From Tachinus rufipes (lineage: Eukaryota; Arthropoda; Insecta; Coleoptera; Staphylinidae), in contig OZ010747.1 of NCBI GenBank assembly GCA_963932245.1, positions 79,725,163 through 79,789,162 on the forward strand: 64,000 bases of DNA, written 5' to 3'. The translations under genes and the position numbers were made by a program. This document shows positions 33,370 through 46,204 of this stretch, piece after piece. Numbering within the stretch: position 1 is the first letter of the stretch; the number at the start of each line of letters is the position of its first letter. The notes below the pieces were generated by a model that was given only the letters and a program-made list of their open reading frames with translations, was not told the origin of the DNA and ran no database searches.

Positions 33370-35380
33370 AAATAAAAGTAATTTTATTTTTTCAAATTAA
33401 ATTTTACTTTACATATAATAATATGTATTAATTTCTTACTATCTAGTAAACGTACACAATAATGTTATATTAAATAGCATTTAATAATTCATAAAATATG
33501 AAACAGTAGCATTTATTAAATAATTACATAACATTACATGAAAAAAAAAATCATTTTAATTTTATTAGAACCTGCATTTTAAAGTAAGTTAAATTATTAA
33601 AACATGCATTAAAGTAACAGCCATTTCGTTTCTAAAATGAAACTCAACCACCACACTACATTAATTAACCACCATTGAATATTTAATTGGTACACATTAA
33701 TTGCCCCATTCATTATTAAAAGACACTTACTTTGTACGTGGCACTTCCCTTTAAAATCATCTTCATAATATGGAACCATAACTAACTGTATTAATATGGT
33801 AATTACAATACACACAGACAATTAAATTCGAGCGACACGTGACACATTAGCAATTTGCATATATCTATGTAATTTACTTTCTCGGAGGTGTGTAAATTAT
33901 ATATAACAAAATATGCATAATTTAAAGATAAGTTTAAGTGGGGTTATTAATAAATATTTAAGGGGTTTATTATTTATTATTCATGCTTTAACCAAATAAA
34001 TCTGAAAATGTTTATTAATTATTTTGCATCGTGAGAAATCCATCAATGTTCTTATTATTATTTATTAATGCAAATTATTCTTTAATAATCTTCATGGATG
34101 TATTCATTTATGTACTGAATAAAGTGATCGAATAATGTGAAAATCTGTTGGTTTTGTATGCGAGATACTTTATCGCATCGAGGTAGGAGCGGAAGCAGAT
34201 ACGGGGATCGTATTTTTATACCAGATTTTTTTCAGGTGTTCGAAGGTCCCTAGAGATTGTGTGTTTTGCATGCGGTATTTTTATTGAATCGAACGAAAAA
34301 GTGCTATATTTATTAATATATTTTTAAATTCAATTATTGACATTTTTATTATATTAAATAAAATTGGTTTTATTGTAAAAAAATAAACTAAAATATTGCA
34401 ATTTATTGTAAATAAATGCGGTAGAAATATGTAAAGAATATTTGTCGGAGCGTTAAGTTTGAAATATTTTCATAAACGTAATATGCATTTATATGAATCG
34501 CTTCAGATTTCAAAAGGAAAAGACGACAAACGATATACAAAACTCCCAACAAGTAACCTTTTTGATGTCCGATTCGTGAAAAATAAACGCGTTTCATGCG
34601 CTGGCGACTTTATTACGTCTAATGATGAAGATTTCTGCCGGTTGAGGAAGTCGAGGCCGCCGTAACCATCCGGAGTCCGGATAGTTAGTATAATTGCGAA
34701 TTGACTATGTTTACTCGACATTTGTTCCGTGTCCGTTTGTGGCCGCATTTCCATTAAAGGGCATTGTTAATTTAAAGTTTCAAACTATCCCTCTACTACC
34801 CCCTATCACCGGAGGCAATTACATACGGATGACCAATGCTGTGGTATTACATTCAAACTTACTGCAAAAACTTAATAAAACAGTTTTAAAACATCAAATT
34901 CAAACAACCTGAAGAGTAATAGGTTTTAAACGCCTTTTATGCTTAACAAATTTAGAACGAAACAAGTATAGATGAGTATTTAAAACGGTTGTTCCATAAC
35001 GCAAATGTTCAATAATCACAAAATATTCAATTGCTCAAATTTTTGAATAATGAATTAGGAGAACAACTTTTGCTCAGAAGTTATAATAAGCGCCTCTGAA
35101 CATACAAGGGAGGTAAACCTATCGGAACAGAAAAAGTTGTTTATGATAAAGTCAAAATTGTTACTTCTGTACCCAGAGTTTTCTAGCAAATTAATATATA
35201 TCTACCAAGGAAAAGATAATTGTGGCTCAATAGTAGTAGTTGTAGTCAGATAGAAAAATAGCAAAATCGTGTTAAAATATATGTACCTCTAATGAAAAAA
35301 AGTAGTATTAAAAATGACTAAACAATATTAGTAAACTAAAGACTATTGATTGGAAAATATCGGTTTAAATCAAGCTTGTC
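33370..35380. other. Unassigned DNA with a composition-balanced segment
   Basis: No transposon motif was recognised. The part 34440-34770 has higher GC and open frames in both directions (34459-34665 on +, 34754-34503 on -). Neither translation was recognised. It could hold an exon or conserved regulatory DNA. Near 34228-34234 'TTTTTTCAG|GTG' resembles a 3' splice site. Confidence 0.35.
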
Positions 35381-35389
35381 GTGCAAACT

Positions 35390-37790
35390 TTTTTTTTTTT
35401 TTTTTTGCCACCCCTTATCTATCCACTTCTGAATGTAAGCTTTTTCCAAATTTTTCTCTGTTTCCCTGTCTTGGGCAGTTTGTATTCAGTTTTTTCCTAT
35501 GACCTTTTGAATGTTGTTTTTTTATCTTTTTGGGGGTTTTTCCACGTTTCTTTTTGTGCCTTTTAGGCGCCATTGCGCCATTTCATTTGTCCATCTGGTA
35601 TGGTCTTGCTTTGCTACATGGCTAGCTCATTTTCATTTCACTTGTGCTATTTTTTTAAAAACGTTGGTTACCTGGCTTCTGCAGATTTTCTCGATTCAGT
35701 TTCTGATGCTGATTCCTAGCATGGCATTCTCTCCATTGCTTGTTGGGTAGTTAATAGTTAATTTGCTGTTTTGCTTGTTATTGCCATAGTCTCAAGGCCG
35801 TAAGTACGCACTGGTAACGTTTCGTAAATTTACTTTTTTAGGTTGATAGGAAATTCGCGTGATTTGAGTATGAATCCCACTTTTCCAAACGCCGCCTATC
35901 GTTGACCTATTCTCTTTGCTATTTTGGTAGTTTAGTTTTTTTTTGCTTGCCTGGATTTTATGGCCAAGGTAGATGTATTTGTCTACGGTCTCAAATATTT
36001 TATTTTTGATGGTCACCTGAATGTTCTCGGGGGTCATTATTTTTTTTTTTTTTGTCCCAGTTTATGCTTTTAAACACTTCATTTAACGCGGCTGTAAACA
36101 GTTTTGGAGAGTCTCTCTTTGGCGTACTCCTCTTCCTATCGGTTATTGCTCCGTTTTGGTATCTTTATCAATTTTAACGTGTATGGATGCATTTTTGTAA
36201 AAATACTTAATAAAGTTTTGAGTACCTGGAATTGATTTTTGCGTTGTCGAAGGCTTTTAGGATTGCCCACTTTTTTATGGAGTTGAATGCTTTTTGGTAG
36301 TCACCAAAGCAATGTGTATATTATATTCATTGCTTTTTTCTATGAGAGTTTTCAGTGTCTGCAAGTAATTAGTTGCACTAAATCTTTTTCGAAACCCAGC
36401 CTGCTCGACTGGTTGGTAGAAGTCCAATTTAAGTTCTAGTCTATTTAATATTATTTTTGTAAAAAATTTATATAAGCTTATAGAGCGATAGTTTTTAATG
36501 ATGTTTTTGTCTCATTTTTTGAGTAGAATATTGACCTCTGCGTTTTGCCATGTACTTGGTATTACCCTTTCTGTTAAACATTTATTTAGCAACTTTCTTA
36601 CATTTTTTTGTAAGTTTTCACCTCCTATTTTCAATTTAGCTTGTTATCCGATCTTTGCTTGCACTTTTTTTTTATTTGGGGGATAGTTTTGATCTTAGAG
36701 CCTTCATATTTTTGTTGTCTTCAATGGTATTAGTAATAAGTTTTGTTCTGTTGTCTTTTAAGTCTTTCCGTATGTTTCTACTTATGTTTTTGTTTAGTTT
36801 TTTTATAATTTTTTAGTTTTTTGTTAGTGTTCCTCTTTTGTTTCATCAGTTTTTTTGTTTGTAAGCACAATTTGCCAACCGTTTTCTTTTGTTTTGCGCA
36901 TTTATTTTGCAAGTTTATCTTTACCCATTTTCTCGAGTGTTTGCTCTTTCCCTAGATTCTTACTGAGTACGCTTTGGATTAATGCTCAACATTTCAATTG
37001 TTGTTTATTTTTGTGTCTTTACTAGTTTGTTTTTCTCATACCTTGTGTTGATGTTTATAGTTGCTTTGATTAGTCTGTAGTTGCTATTAGAGTCGAAACG
37101 GTTCAATACTGTCACATCTTGGCAGATGCCTCTTCTATCTGTAATGATGTGGTCTGTTTTATTTTTCACCTTTTTTAGGCTCCTCTAGGTCTATCTTTTA
37201 TGTGGTTTTTTTTGGAAGAATGTATTCCTGCAATAATTGATTTGTGTTTTTTTTGGTGTTCTTTTTTTTCAACCTAATCCTACCTATGTTTAAGCTATTT
37301 TGTGTGTGTTTTATCCCACTTTTGAGTTGAAGTCTACCATTGCTATAACAAATTTTGCATTTTTCTTTAGTCTTGCTGTCGTTATGTTTTTGTACATCTG
37401 CTCAACTTCTTTGTTCTGGTACTTGTATTATCTGTAAATTAAATGTCGTATTAAGTCGTAATAGTATATAAGATAAGATAAGATATGCTTTTTCTCTCTT
37501 TAGTCTGGTTTCACTTAGGCCTAGGATATTCCATTTTATGTGTTGTACTTCTTCTAGTCTTTCTAGGTGTTCTTCTAGTCTTATTGTTCGAATTTTATAG
37601 GTGGCAATTCTGAATGTTTGGTTTGTTTGTTTTTGTTTGAGTCTCGTTAAACGTTTGCGTCCCTCAGGAACCCTGAAGTTGACTGATGGATCAGTGCAAG
37701 AAACTGAACCATTGGCTCTACTTGCCTGGGGTATTTTTGTTTTTATGGTCAACATTTCATGAATAGAAGGTTTATAGCAGTTTAAATGCC
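35390..37790 (-). pseudogene. RTE-like LINE, near full length but decayed
   Basis: Read from 37755 down, the endonuclease begins RIATYKIRTIRLEEHLERLE and continues QHIKWNILGLSETRLKREKA, which carries the SETR motif of apurinic-type endonucleases. Around 36900-36250 the RT follows with many stops; the + strand text near 36390-36420 reads back as QPVEQAGFRKRF. The C-terminal part (36037-35792) reads VDKYIYLGHKIQASKKKLNY, matching the tail of the copy at 33.2 kb. Down to 35400 the characteristic 'W-x-GH-A' and RGKTPK-like tail follows. The run of T near 35390-35406 is the poly(A) end on the minus strand. Antisense to the channel gene. Confidence 0.75.
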
Positions 37791-39110
37791 ACGATTGCCG
37801 AGAGGGTTGGCGAGTTCTTGCAGTAGGGTTAGGTTTAGGTTTAAGTGGCAGCTAACGCTCACATAGGCCTCAGATGGGCCCGTTGTGTACAACCTTCAGG
37901 GGATTTTGTCAAACCATTTTGAGCCGTGAATGAACCTCATGAGAGTCTGCGCATCTAGTGATGCGAGGTCAGAGAGGTCATTAAAGAAATGTTGGCCTTA
38001 GAAGAGCAATCGTGTTGCGGACAAAGAAGGGCATTGGCATAAGTAAAAAACTGAACACTCTCCTTTTCCTCCTCGTCTAGGCAGCCTTTGCAGTAGTCCC
38101 GTTTTGCTATTCCCAGTCTCTCAGCGTGCTTGCCAATGGGATAGTGTCCCGTGATGATTTCCACTGCCAGTCTGATATCGTTTCCTTTTAGAGAGACAAT
38201 ATTGGTGCTTCTTTTTTTGTTTTGGTGAGGCCATACTTGCCTGGTTACCTTGCAGGTGTTTTTATCTCTCCACTTTTGCTCCGCTAGGTTTGAGGTTATT
38301 TTGGCTATGGTCTCTTTGCACGAGGGAAATGGATTACCAATATCCTGTAATACTTTGGTTGAGTGCAGGCTTGTGCCATTTGCCAGCTTGTTCAGCTTTC
38401 TCCGACAGTCAGAGACCACTGTTGAGTTGGTGCACACGCTAGTAATTGCCCTGAGAGCAACTTGGCTATCGGTGTAAATGTGGATCTGTTCAACAAGGTT
38501 CCTATTTACCATCAGCCACTCTGCTGCCTCTTTTATGGCGGTTACCTCCGCCTGTAGAACGCTGCAGTCTGGCAGGCGTAGGCTGATTCTGAAGTTGAGG
38601 TCGATGGAGAAAACTCCGCAGCCCACTTTGTCCTCCTTTCGTGAGCCGTCTGCATATACCTGCGTGTTTCCTGCTGGTATCCTTTTCTTCTCCATCCACT
38701 CTTCTTTAGGGGATATGTGGTATGAGAATTTGTTGCCAAAAGCAGGTGCTAGACAGCGGTCTATGTTTTTGGGTACCTCTTTAAATTTATTGATTATTCC
38801 GGCGTGACCACGATAATCCAATGTCATTATTTGCATCTACTTTAGTCTGAGTGCTGTGGTAATGGCAAGTTGTTTGCCCATTAGATCGACCGGAGCTATG
38901 TTCAGGATTGTCTCCACGGCATTTTTGTAAGCGCCATTTGATGGACTCTTTTATTAAGTTCTTGCAGTAACACGACCAATATGACTATACTGCAGTCTTG
39001 CTCGTGAAAGTCTAAATCTGAAAGCCGGTCCCAGAATCTTTTACGGTGTGGTACTAACGGTAGTTGCTCTCCATCAGAGGTATGTTTATTTACTGGCCGC
39101 AAAAGTCATC
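37790..39110 (-). pseudogene. LINE ORF2 tail with RNase H domain, internally deleted
   Basis: The frame 38836-37955 (293 codons) encodes an RNase H as found at the end of I-superfamily LINEs. Visible active-site blocks are VYADGSRKEDKVGCGVFS (first D), LQAEVTAIKEAAEWL (E) and IHIYTDSQVALRAI (second D). The fourth block, usually G-H-x-G...N-E-x-A-D, is absent: LNKLANGT passes directly to SLHSTKVLQDIGNPFPSCKE. After it come HYPIGKHAERLGIAKRDYCK and a C-x2-C tail. Upstream (39102-38840) the post-RT segment AVETILNIAPVDLMGKQLAI is separated by a TAG stop. The non-coding tail 37950-37790 contains AGGTTTAGGTTTAAG. Antisense to the channel gene. Confidence 0.8.
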
Positions 39111-39267
39111 TTAGTTTGCTATTTATTGTCAAAACTAAATTTCATGATGTTTTCAAAATCTGAATTGTTTCTCTCAATGCTGATGTCAACAGTAAATATT
39201 TTATTTTGACATTATTTTTTATTAAGTTTTTAAAAATCCGAATTATTATAGAATTGTTTCTATCAAT

Positions 39268-39272
<5 letters not shown>

Positions 39273-39323
<51 letters not shown>
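39273..39323. repeat. (TA)25 microsatellite
   Basis: A pure TA run of about 51 bp, the longest simple repeat in the window. Confidence 0.95.
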
Positions 39324-39326
<3 letters not shown>

Positions 39327-39329
39327 CAA

Positions 39330-40130
39330 AAAAACTTAAAAAAAAAAATTTCTAAAAATTTCTAGAGCCAGGTGCACAGCGGCAAAGTTTTGTTATTTGG
39401 TTTGGGTAATTTTAAATTGCATTAATTTGGTGTCTTAAATATTTTTTATTATCCTTTTCAAAGTTGCACTTTGACATCTTGCGTTTCAATCCATATACCT
39501 TAAAGCATACTATGGACTCAGCGTAGATGATGAATATGTTTCTTGTAGTTCTGGTATTAGACTTTGATATTATCTTGGTAGACAAAGACAATGAAGTTTA
39601 TTTAATGCCCTGAACATGTAATTTTAGAAGTTGGTTGGTCCGTTTGAACGTCATTACGGTAAAGTTGTAAGTGCCTGTATTTGCTGATGCAAAGGTAAAT
39701 GGCTTTTTTCAATCAGGTCAAGTTTAGTAACAAAAACAAAAAAAAACTTTAGAATTGTTTGTTATCAATGCGGAAGCTTGGCTTGCCATTTATCAATCAT
39801 CACCACCGGGGTACAGTAACTGTTGCTGCTTCTTTGGTTATTTTATTTGTGAACAATTTGTAGATTTGTTTAAAGATCTGGGTTTTTTGGCAAGCATTAT
39901 AAATGTATCGGAGAGCTTGTATCAAAATTTTGTTCACAAGATTTATTTGATACGATGCTATCATTAAATACTATATGGAATTTTTGAAGTAAGTCTTTTA
40001 ATCGTGCCTGATTTAGAAATTAGTTGATGAGCATTTTACTTTTTTCTTGGTCAAAACCGGCTTTTTTTCACGTAGTGCAGGTATTTGCAAGAATAGTCGA
40101 TACTGATTTTATGATTCTTAATAATAATAA
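39330..40130. other. Unassigned stretch
   Basis: No recognised coding potential or repeat. Confidence 0.4.
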
Positions 40131-43060
40131 TACGTTTATTTCATGCCTTTTGGTTTTAAAAAATATTTACAAATAAATTTATAATTTTTTAAAATAATAA
40201 AATTTAATCCTTATAAATTTGTCAACTTCTTTTCTTCGTTTTTTAACTGCTCTTAACCATTCTATCCCTCTTCCGTCCCTTTTCAATACCCCATATTTTT
40301 CCATCTGTTCTTTTCTTATTTTGTTACACTCTTTCAACATATGTTCCATAGTTTCATTAGTCTTTTTCCACAATCTGCACATTTTTAAATCTTCTTCCAT
40401 ACAAAATCTTGTCATTCGCTTTTTATTACCACATCTGAATCTTGCAATTATTTTTTATCGCTTTCTAGGTACATTGGCAATTAACTTTCTATAATATATT
40501 CATAATTTGCGTTGTACATAGACTCTTTTACTCGTAATCTTCTTTCTTGTTTTTGTATATCTTTTTTCATAATTTTGTACTATGTCTTCTTTCCAGATTT
40601 TCTAATTTTTTAAATTTTTTGGCTAGCATACTATTGTAATAATTTTCCCTGATCTCTTCTAGCTTTCTATTTCTTGCTTTCATTTTCTCTTGTATGCATT
40701 TTTGTAAGATTTTACATTTGTGTTTCTGTTTCATTCTTTCTTTATAATTTGTTGTTCTCATTCCTGCATCTACTTTTATCTTATCTTTTTTAACTTTCTC
40801 CAGCACAATATATGCTGGGATTTTTCTATTTTAATCTAAAACACATCTCCAATATTTTTGATGTATTGCTTCTAATTTTTCTTGTTCTTTCCATCTCCAT
40901 ATTTTTAACCCATACATTATCATACTTCTAACTAAACTATCAAACATAAGTCCTTTTATTCTTAAACATTAAATTTTTTTTTCACTTATTCCCCAAACTT
41001 GTTTTACTACTTTAATTGCTTCTTGAGCCATCTTTTTAATATGCTTGCTATCGGTGATAATTGTGCAAAAAACATATTTCAAATATTTAAAAGTTTTTAC
41101 TTCCGTAATACTTTGCCCATTTTCCAGTGTTCCACTTTTTTCTTTCATCTTCTTTTTTGAACATCACATTTTTTGTTTTTTTTCATTAATTTCTAAATTT
41201 TGTTTTCTAAAATATTTTTCTAAACTTTTCATCGTCTCTTTTATTTTCTTTGCTTCTTTTGCTAGTATTACCATGTCGTCTGCATATTTTAGCGACCACA
41301 TTTTTTCTCTACTAACTACTACCCCTCCTGCTTAAGCCAACCTCATTTTTTTTCTACATCTGCTATGTAAGTTGCAATTGAAGTGGACAGCCGTGTCTTA
41401 CTTCTTTTGTTGTCTAAATTTTTTCACTAGTTTTTTTGTTAACCTACACCTTGCTTGCTGTCTCCTCATACACGTCTTCCATTTTTTTTATCACGTGCTC
41501 GCTAATTCCTTTTTCTCTCATACACTTCTACAGTTTCTCTCTATTTACACTAAAAATGCCGCGTCTTTAGATCCAGGAATAACGCATATACTTTTTTTCT
41601 TTTCTCTGCTATTTTTTTTCTACAATATGGTGTAAAATATATACGAATTATTTCATTTATACTCAGTTCTTTAATAACTTTTCTTTTAATATTATGGCGT
41701 AGATCTTGTATGCCGTATCCAGTAGTGTTATTCCTTTGTAGTTATTTACTAGCTTTTTGGTTCCACTTTTATGTATAAGGCATTCAATGCTTTTTCTCAA
41801 TTGATTTTTTTCCCTTTTATACTCTGTTTATTAACTCATTCAATCACCCAATCAGCTTTTCCGTACTATACAACCACTTTTCATTCTGTATCCCATCCAT
41901 ACCTGGCGCTTTCTTTATCTTATTTTTTTTATTTTTTCCCATATTGCTTCCTTTGAAATATCATTTGCTTACTGGATTGGCTCTTGTCTGTCTAGTTTGT
42001 TTTTTTTTTCTATTCTTTTCCAATCAAAGTCGAAAAGTGTTCCTTACACGCTTCTATTGATATTATTATTATATTTTATATTATTTTTTTTTCATTTTTT
42101 TTGTTTTCCCACAGTTTTCTTAGTTAAGCTGAGTTCTAATTGCTGGTGGTCTAATTCAACACTTATTCCTACTTTAAAATTGTCTATTTCTTCTCACGCC
42201 TCTTCATTTACAACTACGTAGTCTATTATTGGTTGCCCATTTGTCCCTATATAAGTAAATTCTTCTTCTTCATCTCCTGTAATGTTTCTATTTAAAATGT
42301 TCTAACTCCTTTTTTATATCATTTCCTTTCCTTCTCTATGTTTTGTGGTATCCTTTGATTTTCTGATTTTTGTGACATCTTGATTGATTTTTTTTTCTTC
42401 TTTACAATTCTTGCGTTAAAGTCCCTTTCTATAATTAATTTTTTTTTTCAGTTTCTGGTATTAGCGTTTCTAACTTTTGCCTAGTGTTTTTCATGTCTCT
42501 GCTATATACTGTTATTGCTTTATATTTTGTTTCTCCCCTCAAAAAAATTTAATTTTGTATTTCCTTTTTTTCAATACCCTCATCCTCTTCTTGACTTATT
42601 TTTTTATGCAGGTAATTATACCTCTTTTGGCTCTTTCTTTTTTTTCTCTTTTTTATAGCTGTTTGGCATTTCCAGATGTCTTCGGCTGGCATGTTGAGCT
42701 TCAACTTTTCCCATTTCTTGTCATCTATTCACGTCTCTAACATTTCAATTATGTCAAAGGTTTTTATGTACTCCCAGAACTTGTGATCCTTGTTGTCGAA
42801 CCAAGCTAAGTTCCAAAACAAAATTTTGCTTGTTTGTTTCTTTTTACTGTTTTTATTTTTGTTCTACCTTGTGTATCTAAATCATGTCTTTGCATGCGTT
42901 GTCAACTTTTTTATGTTTATGCTACTAATTACTTTTTGCTTTGCGTTTGCTTTTTTTTGAAACTTCTTGATCTTGATCACTCCAGTTGTATATCTCTTTA
43001 TTTATTTCTAATTTTATGATCCTTTAATCATTGGTGGCCTAGTATCACCTTTTTCTAAAC
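40130..43060 (-). pseudogene. APE-type LINE ORF2, nearly full length but frameshifted (clade unresolved)
   Basis: Minus-strand frames cover most of an ORF2. Near 41335-41150 the RT centre reads KYADDMVILAKEAKKIKETM then KSLEKYFRKQNLEINEKK, with the catalytic ADD intact. The post-RT region (40806-40567) is Lys-rich and likely helical. The end (40415-40179) reads MTRFCMEEDLKMCRLWKKTN then ETMEHMLKECNKI, a C-x-(n)-H-C tail typical of several LINE clades. Sequence upstream (43000-42300) keeps the base bias of the element but only scattered endonuclease-like fragments. Numerous stops and indels interrupt it. Antisense to the channel gene. Confidence 0.7.
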
Positions 43061-45780
43061 TTGGAGTGATTGGTAAAAAAATGACTAGGCATTGATTGCT
43101 AATCCGTGATTTGCAGTAAGGTTTTGGGTCTGCCTATTTTATTTGTTAGCTTGATGATATGATTGTGTTTGAGGTAAACAAATCTAAGTAAAGTTGTGGC
43201 TTGCCCTTGAATCTATAAAGTTTTTGATCTAGTGTTTGTTGGTGTTTACGAAATGCGGACTAGAATAGTAGTTTTTTTGGAAGTTGCTTTTGTTATTTTT
43301 GTTTGTTTTTTGTTTTGATCTTTTAGTTGTTTTTTTTGCAGTTTTTACCAATTGTTAAATTTTTTGATAAATTTCTAGCAAAGGCTGGGTTTGGGGCTTC
43401 ACCTAGGTTGCAAATGTGTCTAATACAATCTTTTTTTGTAATGCGGGTACTTTCGGCGACATAAAGCGGCCTGGCGTTGTAGATAGCTTTTGTTTGATTT
43501 TTGGCTTGTGAGAAAAAGTTGACTGACCATTCTGACGAGTTCTAGTAGGTTTGCGTACTGCCTTAAAAATTGTTGCTTGGAGTTTACGTAGGTTGAGCTG
43601 TATTGGTTTTTAAAAGTTTTGGCTATTCCTCTAAGTTATTGAGTTAACACTTTGTGATGGATCGGCTTTGCTTTGAAAAATGTTTTAGGGTCTTACTTAG
43701 GCTCTTAATCAAAGCATGGTGGTTTTGACGAGTGCGGTTAATTTTTCTAATGAGTGGATAGGGCTTGCAGTAAATTTGAAACCTTTACCAAAGCATATGT
43801 CTGCACAAAGTATTTTTGATCAAGCATGTTTTTTTCCCAATATTTCTGTTCCTTTTCTTCTCTTTGGCCATTTCTTGCGTTTACAAAAAAAGTTATACCA
43901 AAAGCATAATGTATTAAAATAGTTTTTTTAAAACTTTGAAGAATGTTGTAAGATGCTGCCAGGGTGGTTTTGTTTTTGGAAAAGAACTAGAAATTTTTTT
44001 TTGGATAAAAACTTTGAAATATTTTAAATACTAACCAGTAAATGAATTGTACTGGCATTAGTAATAAAATCAGTTTTGTGCCAGACGGCTTTAAGTTCAA
44101 TATTTATAGATTTAATTACAATTGTTACCCTGAATTAGTTTTTAGCTTAAATAACTGCACATAAATTAATTATCTTGTTTTGTTGCATCCTATGAAAGAC
44201 CTTTAACTTGCTTAAAATTATATTTTGTTGCATTTATACCGATTAAAAACTTTACCAACACTACGTAATTTCCATAAATAATTCATTAAATTAATTGAAA
44301 AATGTAGTTCAACAAACTGCTACTAAAACAATTCATAAATGAATTGAGCCAAGCTGCGGAAATTTTAAAACTATTAAATTTTTATTATATAATAATCCGA
44401 ACGCTTTGCAGAATCTAATTAATTTTCGAAAATTGCTTTAATAGTTTGAAAGACACTGTCTTAATTAAAACACGTTTCTATATTACCCAATTGATGTGCA
44501 CTGAATGTGCAAAATCTCTATTTTCAAACTTTAATTAATTCCTCCCAATATTTTCCAGATAAGATTGTTGATAAGCGGTGACCCATTTTTCACGACAAAA
44601 CTTCCCTTTCCAGGCCAAAAGTTTAATGGCCAAAAATTGGTAATTTCATTGCCCACTCCACGAAAGTTATAAATTGCCGCTCGAGCATCATCGTTCTTTA
44701 TGGCTTGATGAGAAGCAGAACATTTATTATTAATAAATAGCGTCGTTACAATTAAGTAAAATTATATGTACTTATTTCTTGTATTGGATTAATAATTAAT
44801 TTAAAACCAGACATTGATAAATTGTTATGTAAAGCACTTGACCATAATCGCTGATTTTATTTACTGAAAAAAATAGAAATCCTAATTTATGAACTTGGTA
44901 TTGATCGTACCTATTAATGCTTAATCAGTATTGTAAAAGTTGATTCGGAACTTTTCGAGTGTTATTAATAAATTGGCACCAGGCGGGACGGAACGCACTA
45001 CTAACCTTAATTTATTTATGGGAATGAGAATTTCCAACTGTCAGAAATGTGTCGCTGGAGAAAGTTTGGGTTAAGTAGGAAATATTATTAAACAAACAAG
45101 TGCTTCGTGCTAACGATGGGAGTGGAAAGGCACGGATTATTACAGTCAAAGAACTAATTTAAATAGCCGTGTATGTAGATGAGTGAGTGTGTGTGTGTTT
45201 TGTATTAAATTATAACAGTTGATTCAATCATTTCGTATAGAAAATTGTGTTTGTATATTACTAGGATTGCAATCGATGTTAACTACATTTAGGTTATTTA
45301 TGATGTTTGTACAGAGTTTATTTAATTATATTTTTGCTGCTTTGTAAATCAATTTTATTTGTAATGTTATTTATTATTTTAAACTGCATTGTTTAAATTA
45401 TTTATACTGTTTACAAATAATGCATTATTAATATTATATTTGATGAAATAATAAATTGCTGTTAGGGAATTTGCACAAAATGGTTTAAAGATTAAAAATT
45501 TATTTGCAGTTGCAAATGACTTTCAAAGTGGGATAAATTAATAATTGCTTTTTGTTTAATTGTGATAACCACATTTGCTTTGTCTCATTATATTTTTTTT
45601 TTCGTTTCTGACTTAGTGACTTTATCAATCATACTCGGTTTGTTTTGATGAACACTTGAAAGCAATTAAGCAAATGTACATGAATGTGAAACTATCGTAG
45701 TAAAAGAAATAATTTGTTGTACATAAGTTGTGTAGCTTCTTTTGCAATATTTTTTTTATATGTTAAAATGTGATATTTAA
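43061..45780. other. Unassigned; GT-rich left part, AT-rich right part
   Basis: The part 43100-43700 is T- and G-rich on + like the LINE relics elsewhere and may be a decayed minus-strand element, but no motif was recognised. The part 44000-45780 looks like ordinary AT-rich intron DNA. A (TG)n-like run, GAGTGAGTGTGTGTGTG, is near 45181. Confidence 0.35.
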
Positions 45781-45787
45781 GAATTAC

Positions 45788-46190
45788 CTAATATGTCACA
45801 ACAACATAAAAATACCTTTGAATTTCAACGAGTGAAACCACTTTCGCTGAAACATTGACTTTAAATGTTTGTAGCTTAAAAGTCTTAGGAAGTACTGAAT
45901 TTAGAAGTTTATTCAATTTGTCGATAGTACGGTTAAAGAAATCTCTCTTAAAAGTTTTGGTCCTACATCTCTGAACTGTCATTGAATATTTGTTAGAATT
46001 CCTAGCCAGCTTAGTACTTTGAGTAAATATATGTGTAGATGGCAAAATGTCTTGTATTTTGTTTAAATAATGTCTATTAAAATATCCATAGCAAATGCAA
46101 AGATATTTAACATTACGCCTGTGTTGTAAAATATCTTAAGTCATTACTCAATTTTAGATTGGCAATAATTTGAATAGCTCGTTTCTAAAT
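45788..46190 (-). pseudogene. LINE ORF2 extreme C-terminus
   Basis: The frame 46045-45788 reads TKLARNSNKYSMTVQRCRTK and then TFKRDFFNRTIDKLNKLLNS, VLPKTFKLQTFKVNV. This is the final region of Jockey/CR1-type ORF2 proteins (R-x-R...F-x-R-x-x-x-x-W-N-x-L). Upstream to 46190 the same element continues without clear frames. The 5' part is absent, as is normal for a truncated insertion. Confidence 0.6.
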
Positions 46191-46204
46191 AGAGTTTAGA
46201 AGAA

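Noticed and set aside
37835..37862. AGGGTTAGGTTTAGGTTTAAG resembling insect telomere repeat TTAGG
   Set aside because: Only two or three imperfect copies within a LINE tail; not a telomeric array.
42595..42617. Pyrimidine tract plus ATGCAG|GTAATT as a second ratchet point
   Set aside because: It lies inside the antisense LINE at 40.1-43.1 kb, where pyrimidine richness reflects the element, and the donor half is weak.
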